Source of the DNA: Mameliella sp. CS4
GTDB lineage: Bacteria > Pseudomonadota > Alphaproteobacteria > Rhodobacterales > Rhodobacteraceae
Reading direction: 5' to 3'
Length of the DNA: 64,000 nt
NCBI RefSeq assembly: GCF_019392335.1
Contig: NZ_JAHXRQ010000008.1
Location: forward strand, 124,001 to 188,000
Position 1 is the first letter of the stretch. Each line of letters begins with the position of its first letter. Below, in pieces: positions 1 to 7,850 of this stretch. A program made the translations under genes and the position numbers. Under the pieces are notes generated by a model. The model had not been told where the DNA came from. It searched no databases and saw nothing but the letters and a program-made list of their open reading frames with translations.

Positions 1-510
1 CCAGTCGGCACCGGAGCCTTCGAACCCGTCCAGCGACAGGGCGTCGGGGCGGTCGAACATGCCGATGGCGTGCATGGTCTTTTCCAGCGTGCCTTCGAAC
101 TGCCACTTGTGGTCATGCGGATAGTAATAGTGGGGCGAGATGAAGACTGGCATGCCGGCGGCCTTGGCGGCGGCAAAGAGGCGCTCGATGTTGTCGACGG
201 TGCCCTGTTCGGTCACGCTTTCGCCCACGACGCCCCAGGTCACGCCGTCCTCGGACAGAAAGTCGATCTGCGGGTCTGTCACCACCAACGCGGTGCGGCC
301 GGGCGTGATCTCCATGTCGATCTGCGGCAGGCCGGGATCGGCCGGGTCGGCATAAAGCGCGCGGGCGTCCGGCGTGGCGGCATGGGCCGCCGAGCCGGCG
401 ATGGCAGCGGCGCCCGTGGCGGCAGCGCCCGCCAACAGGCGGCGGCGTGCGGTGTCCACCTGTTCAGGCGTGACGTTGCAACCGCAGTTCTCGTGATCGT
501 CGTGTTTCAT
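1..510 (-). CDS. Tat-exported isochorismatase-fold cysteine hydrolase (partial)
   Basis: The gene starts at 510 and runs off the left edge, so only the first 170 residues are visible. Residues 24-46 form a twin-arginine signal: ARRRLLAG followed by an alanine-rich stretch ending in AHA. A His/Cys-rich leader lies before it. The mature part shows the opening of an isochorismatase-like hydrolase: VVTDPQIDFLSEDG carries the catalytic Asp near residue 75, and the segment FISPHYYYPHDH follows. The Lys and Cys of the usual Asp-Lys-Cys triad would lie beyond the edge. Family members hydrolyse amides, N-carbamoyl groups or isochorismate; the substrate here is unknown. Periplasmic location is inferred from the signal. 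A purine-rich ribosome site (GGAGAGAGACC) precedes the ATG. Confidence 0.8.
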   Translation of the reverse strand, partial: MKHDDHENCGCNVTPEQVDTARRRLLAGAAATGAAAIAGSAAHAATPDARALYADPADPGLPQIDMEITPGRTALVVTDPQIDFLSEDGVTWGVVGESVTEQGTVDNIERLFAAAKAAGMPVFISPHYYYPHDHKWQFEGTLEKTMHAIGMFDRPDALSLDGFEGSGADW

Positions 511-688
511 GGTCTCTCTCCTTTGGGTCAGAGCGGGGTGGGGACAGCGCGGCTGCGCTGCCAGGGCTGCGAAAGCGGGTGCGCCGCATGGCGGTGCCGG
601 TCGCGGCCTTTGGTGTGCCGCGTTGGTCCGTGTGTCTTTCGCTGTCCTTGGGGGCCGGGCTGCCGGGAGGGGCAGCGCGGGAATGGGG

Positions 689-1075
689 TCAGTCCACCGC
701 CGGCGGCAGGGTGCAGGTGCAGACCGGCGGGGGCGTCAGGGCTTGCGGGCCGGGCAGCGGGGCAAGGTCCTCGGGAAAAACGCGCGCGGCGTGCGAGTCC
801 GGCTCATCCGCCTCTCGCGGGAGGCGGACCAGGAGTTGCGGATTGGCGGGGGCGTGGCTTTCGGGCGGGCTGCCGGCATAGGCCGGAGCGGACATCATGA
901 TCAGCGTGGCGAGGCCGCCGGTGGCCAGGGCTCCGGCCAGTGCCGCGATCAGGAGCGAGACCATCTCGCGCATGCCGCGTATCCAGGGCGCGCTTTGCGG
1001 AGCATGTACGATGGTTACGCGGCAATGGCGCGGTGCGTCGGGACCCGGGCGGGCCGGTGCGGAGGTCAGTTCCAT
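689..1075 (-). CDS. small membrane or secreted protein of unknown function
   Basis: An open frame of 128 codons in the same direction as its neighbours and with similar GC-rich codon use. I do not recognise the family. A hydrophobic segment begins near residue 38 (MVSLLIAALAGALATGG) and ends in a possible signal-peptidase site at AYAG, so the true start may be the internal Met at residue 35 or 38 rather than the first ATG. The tail is proline-rich and holds a CTCTL motif that could bind a metal. It lies 178 bases upstream of the Tat hydrolase and may be co-transcribed with it. It could also be a chance frame. Confidence 0.45.
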   Translation of the reverse strand: MELTSAPARPGPDAPRHCRVTIVHAPQSAPWIRGMREMVSLLIAALAGALATGGLATLIMMSAPAYAGSPPESHAPANPQLLVRLPREADEPDSHAARVFPEDLAPLPGPQALTPPPVCTCTLPPAVD

Positions 1076-1166
1076 GTCTTGGGCCTTTCGTTTTGGCGTT
1101 GCCCGGGGCGCTGGCCCCGATTTTCCGTGATGAGGGACGGCGCCTCATCCTGTTGATGTAATGAGA

Positions 1167-2261
1167 TTAAACCGTCCCGGCCCTGACCGTATCGGCCCCG
1201 CCTGCCAGCCTTTGGGCAGTCCCTGCCATGACCGCGCCCTGGGGCAGGCGCGGCACGTCGCAAGCCCTGTTGCGATACTGCGCCGGGGCCTGTCCGACCC
1301 AGCGCTTGAAGGCACGGCCAAAGGCGCTTTGCTCGGCGAAGCCGGTCAGAAAGGCGACCTCGGCGATGCTGCAGTCGCTGTGCTCCAGCAGGTCGCGGGC
1401 CAGTTTGACCTGCACCTCGCGGACCACGTCACGATAGGTGGTGCCTTCGTCCGACAGGCGACGAAAGAAGGTCCGTTCGCTCATCCCCATGTCGCGCGCC
1501 AGGGAGGCGGCGCGCGGAATCCCGGTGCTGAGCGCGGTGGACAAGCGGCGGCAGAGGTCCGCGCGCAGGGGCGGTTCCTGTTCCACGGGACCCAATTCCT
1601 GATCCAGGTGCCGGGTCAGGAAGTCCGACAGAGCCTCGTCCCCGAGGCGGTTGGGAAGGTCCAGCGACCGAGACGACAGGGCGATGGAATCCCGGTCCGC
1701 GCCAAAGATCACGGGGCAGCCGAAATGCGCCTCGTAGCGGGCGGGATCGCCGGAACAGGTATGCCGGAAGGTGACAAATTCCGGTGTCAGCCCGTCACGG
1801 ACAAAGTCCCGCGCGTTGCGGGCAAAGCCGGCAAGCGCGCATTCGTTGCGCAGCGTCAGTGCCGGGTGATCCTGAGTCCGACCTTCGAGCACCAGCCGCA
1901 CAGGTGTTTCGCTGGTGTCCAGCCGGTAGACAGCCGTATCCGTAAGCAGGCGAAAGTAGCGTTCCAACCGCACCAGCGAGGCACGCAGAGTCGGCGCGGT
2001 CTTGAGCGCGAGGCCCAGAACGCCGAGGTCATCCATTCGGATCGCATCGGCATAGGCAGCCATCAGGGCCACGCGGTCGGGATGGCGCCGTGCGATCCAA
2101 CAGATGAGGTCGAAAAAACTCTGGTCGTCCAGTTGACCATCGTGGAGTGGCGCCACCCGGTGGACAGCGACCCCGCCGGACAGGATTTCTCCGTTTGCGG
2201 TCAGTGTCAGGTTGGCGGCTGCGGTGATGGCGTGGACAAAGGCTGCAGTGACGGTGGGCAT
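1167..2261 (-). CDS. AraC-family transcriptional regulator
   Basis: A DNA-binding regulator of about 364 residues. The N-terminal two thirds match the arabinose_bd-type ligand domain found in OruR/ArgR-like AraC proteins. The C-terminal 100 residues carry the two helix-turn-helix units; the second contains IAEVAFLTGFAEQSAFGRAF, followed by the usual KRW..Q.P..YR ending. The ORF is open 16 codons further upstream, but the ATG at 2261 has a GGAG ribosome site about nine bases before it, and the family normally starts here. Target genes are not evident. The hydrolase at the left edge and the PNPOx gene just upstream are the nearest candidates. Confidence 0.85.
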   Translation of the reverse strand: MPTVTAAFVHAITAAANLTLTANGEILSGGVAVHRVAPLHDGQLDDQSFFDLICWIARRHPDRVALMAAYADAIRMDDLGVLGLALKTAPTLRASLVRLERYFRLLTDTAVYRLDTSETPVRLVLEGRTQDHPALTLRNECALAGFARNARDFVRDGLTPEFVTFRHTCSGDPARYEAHFGCPVIFGADRDSIALSSRSLDLPNRLGDEALSDFLTRHLDQELGPVEQEPPLRADLCRRLSTALSTGIPRAASLARDMGMSERTFFRRLSDEGTTYRDVVREVQVKLARDLLEHSDCSIAEVAFLTGFAEQSAFGRAFKRWVGQAPAQYRNRACDVPRLPQGAVMAGTAQRLAGGADTVRAGTV

Positions 2262-2332
2262 GGCAGGCTCCAATTCTTTGCAGGTAAATGAAAACCGCCC
2301 CCGGATCATCTCCGGGGGCGGCGTCGGGCGGG

Positions 2333-2929
2333 TCAGGCCCTGGTGAAACGCTGTTGCTCGAGTTCGGCGATCCGTTCGCGCAGGCGGCGGATTTCCTCGC
2401 CGTATTCGGCGTCGGTGCGGCGCACCGGGATGTGCTGGGGGCAGTTCCAGTCGAAGGCCGCCACGTGGATCACGATTGCGCGTTCGGCAACCGGCGCGTC
2501 CGGCCGGTTCAGGTGGGCGATCACCGACGGATCTTCGGTGATCCGGGCATGACCCAGCAGCTTGAGCCGCTTGCGCCGCGCGAAGTCCACCGCAAGGATC
2601 GAGATGCGGTCATTCCGGCGGAGGTTGCCGGTGCTGATGTACTGCTTGTTCCCGCTGTAATCCGCATAGGCGACGGTCTGCGGGTCGATCACCTTGAGAA
2701 ATCCGGGCGTGCCGCCGCGAAACTGGACATAGGGCCAGCCGGTCTCGGACACTGTGGCCTGGAACACGCCGTCGCGGGCCTCGATGAAGGCGGCCTCGCG
2801 TTCGGTCAGTGCGGCACCATCGTTGCGGTCGGGGGACAGGACGCGCGCGTAAATCTCTGCCGATCCGTGCTGGTGCTGTTCGGCACGCACGGTGGGTGTA
2901 AAGGCGATCTGGGCATAGGCATTGGGCAT
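2333..2929 (-). CDS. pyridoxamine-phosphate-oxidase-fold flavoprotein
   Basis: A 198-residue protein of the split-barrel FMN-binding (PNPOx-like) fold. The pattern ARDGVFQATVSETGWPYVQF, then GGTPGFLKVID and YSGNKQYISTGNL, is typical of the stand-alone family whose members act on small reactive or unknown substrates. The C-terminal helix RRLRERIAELEQQ looks like a short coiled coil. An open frame extends upstream, but the ATG at 2929 follows a strong GAGGAGAG ribosome site, and the upstream gene ends at 2941, so this start is preferred. It is probably co-transcribed with the two genes upstream. True PNP oxidase activity is unlikely because the C-terminal substrate motif of PdxH is absent. Confidence 0.8.
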   Translation of the reverse strand: MPNAYAQIAFTPTVRAEQHQHGSAEIYARVLSPDRNDGAALTEREAAFIEARDGVFQATVSETGWPYVQFRGGTPGFLKVIDPQTVAYADYSGNKQYISTGNLRRNDRISILAVDFARRKRLKLLGHARITEDPSVIAHLNRPDAPVAERAIVIHVAAFDWNCPQHIPVRRTDAEYGEEIRRLRERIAELEQQRFTRA

Positions 2930-2940
2930 GATCTCTCTCC

Positions 2941-3405
2941 TCAGAGGCCCAGGTCGGTCAGGCCGGGGTGATCCTGCGGGCGCGGCCCCTGTGGCCAGTG
3001 CATCAGGCGTTCGTCTTCTCGGATCGGCAGGTCGTTGATCGAGGCGACGCGTCGCTGCATCCGGCCATCGGCGGCGAACTCCCAGTTCTCGTTGCCGTAG
3101 GCGCGAAACCACGCGCCGTTGTCGTCGCGATACTCATAGGCGAAACGCACGGCGATGCGGTTGCCGTCCTGGGCCCAGAGTTCCTTGATCAGGCGATAGT
3201 CATGCTCACGCGCCCATTTGCGCGACAGGAAATCGACGATGCGGTCGCGGCCCTGGAAGCGCTCGTCGCGGTTGCGCCATTGGCTGTCGGGCGTATAGGC
3301 CAGCGCGACCTTCTCGGGCTGGCGGGTGTTCCAGGCATCCTCGGCCATGCGGACCTTGTGCACTGCGCTGTCTTTGTCGAACGGGGGGATCGGCGGACGG
3401 GTCAT
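2941..3405 (-). CDS. DUF1348 / NTF2-like protein
   Basis: A 154-residue protein that I recognise as the DUF1348 branch of the SnoaL/NTF2-like fold. Signature stretches are [17 protein letters not shown] near residue 38, [19 protein letters not shown] and [20 protein letters not shown]. The fold forms a cone-shaped pocket in small isomerases, dehydratases and binding proteins; no catalytic function is established for this branch. It sits 11 bases upstream of the PNPOx gene in the same direction, consistent with co-transcription and a shared stress or detoxification role. Confidence 0.85.
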   Translation of the reverse strand: MTRPPIPPFDKDSAVHKVRMAEDAWNTRQPEKVALAYTPDSQWRNRDERFQGRDRIVDFLSRKWAREHDYRLIKELWAQDGNRIAVRFAYEYRDDNGAWFRAYGNENWEFAADGRMQRRVASINDLPIREDERLMHWPQGPRPQDHPGLTDLGL

Positions 3406-3491
3406 CTTGGGTTCCTTGGGGATAGGTGGGCGCCCCGGCGGTGGAGGGGGGACAGGGAGTGTGCCGGGACGCCCCGGGGGGACCTGGGGGA

Positions 3492-4040
3492 TCAGGCGGC
3501 GGCAGAACTCACGACCGGAAAGTCGATCGGGGTGCCGAAGGCCTCGTTGATGTAGTTGGTCAGCGTGTTCAGCGCGACATGGGCCACGATCTCGACGATC
3601 TGTGCGTCACTGTAGCCGGCCAGCTTGACGGCAGAGACCTCGGCCTCGGTCACGTTGCCGCGCGCCTTGACCAGCGACACGGCAAAGCGGACGGCGGCAT
3701 CTGCCTTGGGGTCGGTCGAGCCACCCCGGCGGTTGGCCGCGATTTCGGCGTCGTCGAGCTTGACCATGTTCTTGCCAATGAAGGCATGGGCGGACAGGCA
3801 ATAGTCGCAGCCATTCACCTGCGCGACGGCCAGGGCGATACGTTCGCGCGTTGCGGCGGGCAGGTCGCCTTTCGACAGGGCGCCGTTCAGTTCCAGGTAG
3901 CCGCCGAGCGCGGCGGGGCTGTTGGCCGTGAGGCGAAACAGGTTGGGCGCGGAGCCGAGCGAAGCCTTGACCGCCTCGAGCAGCGGGCGCGAGGCGATGG
4001 GGGCGTCGTCGATGGTGGCCGGAAGGGGGATACGTGTCAT
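3492..4040 (-). CDS. AhpD-like carboxymuconolactone decarboxylase-family protein
   Basis: A protein of about 182 residues of the alkylhydroperoxidase D / CMD fold. The active-site signature is seen as [20 protein letters not shown]: the CxxC redox pair, the upstream Glu and the downstream His of the AhpD motif are all present. Such proteins act as peroxidase-like or disulfide-exchange enzymes in the cytoplasm. A start eight codons upstream is possible, but the ATG at 4040 has an AGAGAG ribosome site. The gene is divergent from a TetR regulator, and a matching operator lies about 55 bases upstream of its start, so it is probably repressed by that protein and leads the three-gene run down to the PNPOx gene. 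Confidence 0.85.
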   Translation of the reverse strand: MTRIPLPATIDDAPIASRPLLEAVKASLGSAPNLFRLTANSPAALGGYLELNGALSKGDLPAATRERIALAVAQVNGCDYCLSAHAFIGKNMVKLDDAEIAANRRGGSTDPKADAAVRFAVSLVKARGNVTEAEVSAVKLAGYSDAQIVEIVAHVALNTLTNYINEAFGTPIDFPVVSSAAA

Positions 4041-4094
4041 GGGATCTCTCTTGGTGTGGTTCATGTGTTCGCGCTTTGTGGCGCCCCTTATAAA

Positions 4095-4108
4095 ACAGAC
4101 AGGTCTGT
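4095..4108. promoter_or_regulatory. candidate TetR operator 1
   Basis: A perfect 6-2-6 dyad (ACAGAC-AG-GTCTGT) in the divergent promoter region, on the side of the AhpD-like gene. It shares ACAGA-N3-GTCTG with a second site 101 bases away, close to the TetR start. The pair suggests dual control of both divergent units by the TetR protein. Confidence 0.6.
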
Positions 4109-4195
4109 ATATTTGTCAAACCCCTATCACCGAGCTGTGAACCGGTGGAGTTTATCTTTCACGTTGAAAGATCGCCAAAAAAGCGGGATAAGTAT

Positions 4196-4208
4196 ACAGA
4201 ACTGTCTG
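4196..4208. promoter_or_regulatory. candidate TetR operator 2
   Basis: ACAGA-ACT-GTCTG, the same geometry as the dyad at 4095-4108. It ends 18 bases before the TTG start of the TetR gene and just before its ribosome site, a position suited to autorepression. Confidence 0.5.
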
Positions 4209-4226
4209 ATAACAGGAGGGAACGTT

Positions 4227-4823
4227 TTGAAGTCGCGTCGTGACGACCTTGTCGAAACTGCCCTGAAACTTTTCTACATCCACGGCTTCAACGCGACCGG
4301 CATCGACCGCATCCTGGCCGAATCGGGCGTGGCGAAGATGACCCTCTACAAGCACTTCCGGTCGAAAGACGAATTGATCCTCGCCGCCTTGCAGTTGCGC
4401 GACGAACGGTTTCGCAACTGGCTTATGGCTGAGATGGAAAAGGCGTCAGCCGATCCCGAAGAGCGGCTCTTGTCGATGTTCTCTGCGCTTGAAACTTGGT
4501 TTCTGGGAAAGGCGTTCAAGGGGCTGGGTTTTTCCGGATGCGCCTTTATCAATGCTGCGGGTGAGTTCGGGGACCAGGCCCATCCGGCGCACCGGCTGGC
4601 TGCCGAACACAAACGCCGGATCGTAGACTATCTTGCAGAGCTGTGCCGCCAAGCGGAGCTTCCCGAGCCGGAAAAACTGGCCGAGCAACTGGCACTGCTC
4701 AAAGAGGGGGCCATTGCCACGGCGCATGTTCGGAACATGCCCGAGGCGGCCCGCACGGCCGAAAAGATGGCCCGCGTCCTTATCGAAAGCGCCAAGGCCG
4801 GGGACGGTGGGTCGGCGACATAG
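4227..4823 (+). CDS. TetR-family transcriptional regulator
   Basis: A 198-residue repressor. The N-terminal helix-turn-helix is clear: ALKLFYIHGFNATGIDRIL, then ESGVAKMTLYKHFRSKDELI at about residues 32-51. The C-terminal part resembles the TetR_C branch with the GFSGCAFINAAGEF motif. The start is a TTG at 4227, chosen because AGGAGGGA lies six bases upstream and the HTH begins at the expected distance; no ATG or GTG fits. It is divergent from the AhpD-like/DUF1348/PNPOx unit and flanked by two matching dyads. The effector is unknown; the three presumed targets suggest a reactive electrophile or oxidant. Confidence 0.88.
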   Translation: MKSRRDDLVETALKLFYIHGFNATGIDRILAESGVAKMTLYKHFRSKDELILAALQLRDERFRNWLMAEMEKASADPEERLLSMFSALETWFLGKAFKGLGFSGCAFINAAGEFGDQAHPAHRLAAEHKRRIVDYLAELCRQAELPEPEKLAEQLALLKEGAIATAHVRNMPEAARTAEKMARVLIESAKAGDGGSAT

Positions 4824-4880
4824 GCAAGGCCGCGCCTCTGGACATTTCCATCGAAATTCGGGATCGAACAGGTTGGTTTC

Positions 4881-4897
4881 GATAGGAAAGTGATATC
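4881..4897. promoter_or_regulatory. candidate LysR box at the regulator start
   Basis: GATAG-GAAAGTG-ATATC ends directly at the ATG of the LysR gene and resembles the perfect dyad upstream of fdsG (GATAG...CTATC, 17 bases). Binding here would autoregulate the LysR gene. The site also contains the AGGAAAG ribosome site. Confidence 0.4.
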
Positions 4898-5782
4898 ATG
4901 CTCGACAAGTTGGAAATGTTCATCGCATTGGCCCGTGAGGGCCATTTCGGGCGGGCCGCAGAGGGTATGAATATCGCCCAACCGACCTTGTCGGCGGGGA
5001 TCAAGCAGCTCGAAGAGCAGCTTGGCGTTCAGTTGGTGTATCGCGGGTCGCGATTCGGGGGGCTGACCCCGGAAGGACAGACCGCACTGACATGGGCCAA
5101 GCGGATCACCGGTGATGCCCGCCAGTTGCGTGACGAGATGCGGATGAGCCGAAAAGGTCTGGCGGGCGAGGTTCGACTTGCCGTGATCCCCACGGCCCAG
5201 TCCTGGGCCGGGCACCTCTGCACGGTTTTCGCCGCCAAGCACCCGAATGTCAGGTTCCGGATCCTGTCGCGCAATTCACGCGAGATCCTGCAATTGCTGG
5301 ATGATTTCGAGGCGGACGCCGGGATTTCCTATCTCGACAACGAACCCCTGGGCCGGGTCGATACCGCCGAATTGTACGAAGAAAGCTACGTGCTTGTTTG
5401 CGCGAAATCGTCTCAATTCGCCGGGCAGGACAGCGTCGAATGGTCTGCCCTGAGCGATGTGCAACTGGCCCTTCTGACGCCCGACATGCAGAACCGGCGG
5501 ATCATCAACCGCCTCTTCATCAAGAACGGTGTCAGGCCCAGCGCCTGCATCGAAACGAATTCGGTCATCGCGTTGGTGGCCAGCGTGATCGAGGGGCATT
5601 GCATAACGGTTCTGCCGGGGGATCTGGCGCGATTCCTGGCAGCGGGGAAGGACATTGCACTGGTCCCACTGCAAGGCGCCGGACGCTACCACAAGGTCGG
5701 TTTGATCCTGCCCCACAGGGATCCGCGCACGCCGGTTCTGCAGGCATTATTGAAAGAAGCGCGTAAGATGCCGCCGGTTTGA
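4898..5782 (+). CDS. LysR-family regulator of the fds operon (FdsR-like)
   Basis: A 294-residue LysR-type regulator: N-terminal wHTH (FGRAAEGMNIAQPTLSAGIK at about residues 17-36, then QLEEQLGVQLVYRG) and a periplasmic-binding-protein-like effector domain. It is encoded immediately upstream of and co-directional with fdsGBA, the place where a LysR regulator (FdsR) sits in Cupriavidus and related fds clusters; control of formate dehydrogenase by formate is therefore inferred. A 17-base dyad overlaps its stop codon in front of fdsG. An alternative, a regulator of the upstream TetR unit, is less likely given the spacing. Confidence 0.82.
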   Translation: MLDKLEMFIALAREGHFGRAAEGMNIAQPTLSAGIKQLEEQLGVQLVYRGSRFGGLTPEGQTALTWAKRITGDARQLRDEMRMSRKGLAGEVRLAVIPTAQSWAGHLCTVFAAKHPNVRFRILSRNSREILQLLDDFEADAGISYLDNEPLGRVDTAELYEESYVLVCAKSSQFAGQDSVEWSALSDVQLALLTPDMQNRRIINRLFIKNGVRPSACIETNSVIALVASVIEGHCITVLPGDLARFLAAGKDIALVPLQGAGRYHKVGLILPHRDPRTPVLQALLKEARKMPPV

Positions 5783-5797
5783 TAGAAAATTCCTATC
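5781..5797. promoter_or_regulatory. candidate LysR operator upstream of fdsG
   Basis: GATAG-AAAATTC-CTATC, a perfect five-base dyad with a seven-base spacer, overlaps the LysR stop codon and lies 75 bases before the fdsG start. It fits the T-N11-A layout of LysR activator sites and has a weaker copy at the LysR start. Confidence 0.55.
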
Positions 5798-5871
5798 GAC
5801 TGACGGAACAGCGTTATTGAAGCGACCCCCTCCGAACGTGCCAGTTGGCGCCAATTCAGGAGGACCACGAC

Positions 5872-6345
5872 ATGCCTGCCAGCGCCGATTTCGACGCCGC
5901 CGAGCTGCAAACCATCATCGCCGCGCACCAGTCCCTCGAAGGGCCGCTGCTGCCGTTGCTGCATGCCATTCAGGACAGTTTCGGCCATATTCCGGCCGGG
6001 GCCCACGCACCGATCTGCGAGGCGCTGAACATCACCCGGGCGGAGCTGCACGGGGTCATCAGCTTTTACCATGACTTCCGCGAGGCGCCCGCAGGCCGCC
6101 ATGTGCTGAAGATTTGCCGCGCCGAGGCCTGCCAGTCCGTCGGCGGCAGTGAACTGGCCGAGGGCCTGCTGTCGAAACTGGGTTTGGACTGGCACGGGAC
6201 GACACCCAACGGGGCGGTCACGATCGAGCCTGTCTATTGCCTGGGTCTGTGCGCCTGTGCCCCGGCGGCGATGGTGGATGACCGCGTGGTGGGCCGCGTC
6301 GATGCGGCCAGGCTGGACACACTGCTGGCGGAGGCAGGCGCATGA
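5872..6345 (+). CDS. fdsG: NAD-dependent formate dehydrogenase, gamma subunit
   Basis: A 157-residue thioredoxin-like [2Fe-2S] protein of the NuoE family. Four cysteines fit the cluster pattern: C82 and C87 in CRAEAC, C123 and C127 in CLGLC. It passes electrons within the soluble Fds complex beside FdsB. The ATG at 5872 is preferred over one nine codons upstream because a perfect AGGAGG lies eight bases before it. The stop overlaps the fdsB start by four bases, so the two are translationally coupled. It is first in the fdsGBA-fdhD-fdsD operon. Confidence 0.95.
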   Translation: MPASADFDAAELQTIIAAHQSLEGPLLPLLHAIQDSFGHIPAGAHAPICEALNITRAELHGVISFYHDFREAPAGRHVLKICRAEACQSVGGSELAEGLLSKLGLDWHGTTPNGAVTIEPVYCLGLCACAPAAMVDDRVVGRVDAARLDTLLAEAGA

Positions 6346-7850
6346 AGATCTACGTTCCGATGGACAGCGCCGCCAAGGCGCTGGGAGCCGAGGATGTGGC
6401 TGCCGCCCTGCGCGCGGCAGCACCTGATGCGGAGATCATCCGCACCGGCACACGTGGGATGATCTGGCTGGAACCCCTGGTCGAGGTTGACATCGACGGG
6501 GTGCGCCACGGGTTCGGCATGGCGGAACCCTCCGATGCGGCTGCGATCCTTGACGGCACCAGCGCCAAGGCGCTTGGCCCGGTCGAGGAGCTGGACTGGA
6601 TGAAGCGCCAGACCCGCCTGACCTTTGCCCGCGTCGGCGTGATCGATCCCCTGTCGCTGGACGACTACGAGGCGCATGGCGGGCTGAAGGGCCTGCGCGT
6701 TGCGCTCGACCTGTCGGCCCAGCAGATCGTCGACGAGGTGAAGACCTCGGGCCTGCGCGGTCGCGGCGGGGCCGGCTTTCCCACGGGCATCAAGTGGCAG
6801 ACGGTGCATGACGCCGAAGCGCCGCAGAAATACATCGTCTGCAACGCCGACGAGGGCGACAGCGGCACCTTTGCCGACCGCATGGTGATGGAGGGCGACC
6901 CCTTTACCCTGATCGAGGGCATGGCCATTGCCGGGCTGGGGGTTGGCGCGACCAAGGGCTATGTCTACCTCCGCTCCGAATACCCGGACGCTATCGCCGT
7001 CATGACCCGCGCGGTGGAACTGGCCCGCGCCGCGGGCGTTCTGGGCAATGACGTGCTGGGCTCTGGCCGGGCTTTCGACATGGAGATCCGCAAGGGCGCG
7101 GGCGCCTATGTCTGCGGCGAGGAAACGTCCTTGCTCAACTCGCTCGAAGGCAAGCGTGGCGTGGTGCGGGCCAAGCCGCCGCTTCCGGCGCTGGAGGGCT
7201 TTCTTGGCCGCCCGACGGTGGTGAACAATGTCATCAGCCTGGCGACCGTGCCGGTGATCTTCGAGAAGGGGGCCAAACACTACGCCGACTTCGGCCTTGG
7301 CCGGTCGCGCGGGACCGTGACCCTGCAGATCGCGGGCAATGTCGCGCGCGGCGGGCTGTTCGAAACCGCCTTTGGGATCTCGCTGGGCGAGGTGGTCAAC
7401 GACCTCGGCGGCGGCACGGCCTCAGGCCGCCCGGTCAAGGCGGTGCAGGTGGGAGGCCCCTTGGGCGCGTATATGCCGGTGTCGAAATTCGACACGCCCC
7501 TGGGATACGAGGAGTTCGACCAGGCGGGCGGGCTGATCGGCCACGCGGGCCTGACCGTCTTCGATGACCGGACCGACATGCTGGGCATGGCGCGCTTTGC
7601 GATGGAATTCTGCGCCGTGGAAAGCTGCGGCAAGTGTACCCCTTGCCGGATCGGCGCCGTGCGGGGCGTCGAAACGCTGGACCGGATCGCCGAGGGCGAC
7701 GCCGCCGCGCTGCCCCTGCTGACCGACCTTTGCGAGACGATGACGGATGGATCGCTTTGCGCGCTGGGGGGCTTTACGCCCTTCCCCGTCATGTCCGCCG
7801 TTACCCATTTCCCCGATGATTTCGCCCGCCAGAAGGAGGCCGCCGAATGA
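6342..7850 (+). CDS. fdsB: NAD-dependent formate dehydrogenase, beta (diaphorase) subunit
   Basis: A 502-residue NuoF-like subunit that binds FMN, NAD and one [4Fe-4S] cluster and hands formate-derived electrons to NAD+. An N-terminal NuoE/thioredoxin-like domain (about residues 1-90) precedes the flavin domain with GRGGAGFPTG (140-149) and the nucleotide stretch NADEGDSGTF. The cluster ligands are C429, C432 and C435 in SCGKCTPC, with C473 downstream in GSLCALGG. Its ends overlap fdsG and fdsA by four bases each. Length and domain order match characterised FdsB proteins. Confidence 0.96.
   Translation: MKIYVPMDSAAKALGAEDVAAALRAAAPDAEIIRTGTRGMIWLEPLVEVDIDGVRHGFGMAEPSDAAAILDGTSAKALGPVEELDWMKRQTRLTFARVGVIDPLSLDDYEAHGGLKGLRVALDLSAQQIVDEVKTSGLRGRGGAGFPTGIKWQTVHDAEAPQKYIVCNADEGDSGTFADRMVMEGDPFTLIEGMAIAGLGVGATKGYVYLRSEYPDAIAVMTRAVELARAAGVLGNDVLGSGRAFDMEIRKGAGAYVCGEETSLLNSLEGKRGVVRAKPPLPALEGFLGRPTVVNNVISLATVPVIFEKGAKHYADFGLGRSRGTVTLQIAGNVARGGLFETAFGISLGEVVNDLGGGTASGRPVKAVQVGGPLGAYMPVSKFDTPLGYEEFDQAGGLIGHAGLTVFDDRTDMLGMARFAMEFCAVESCGKCTPCRIGAVRGVETLDRIAEGDAAALPLLTDLCETMTDGSLCALGGFTPFPVMSAVTHFPDDFARQKEAAE

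Noticed and set aside
5798..5871. Molybdenum-cofactor riboswitch before fdsG
   Set aside because: The leader is about 75 bases and shows no extended conserved stem set; only the LysR-type dyad is seen.
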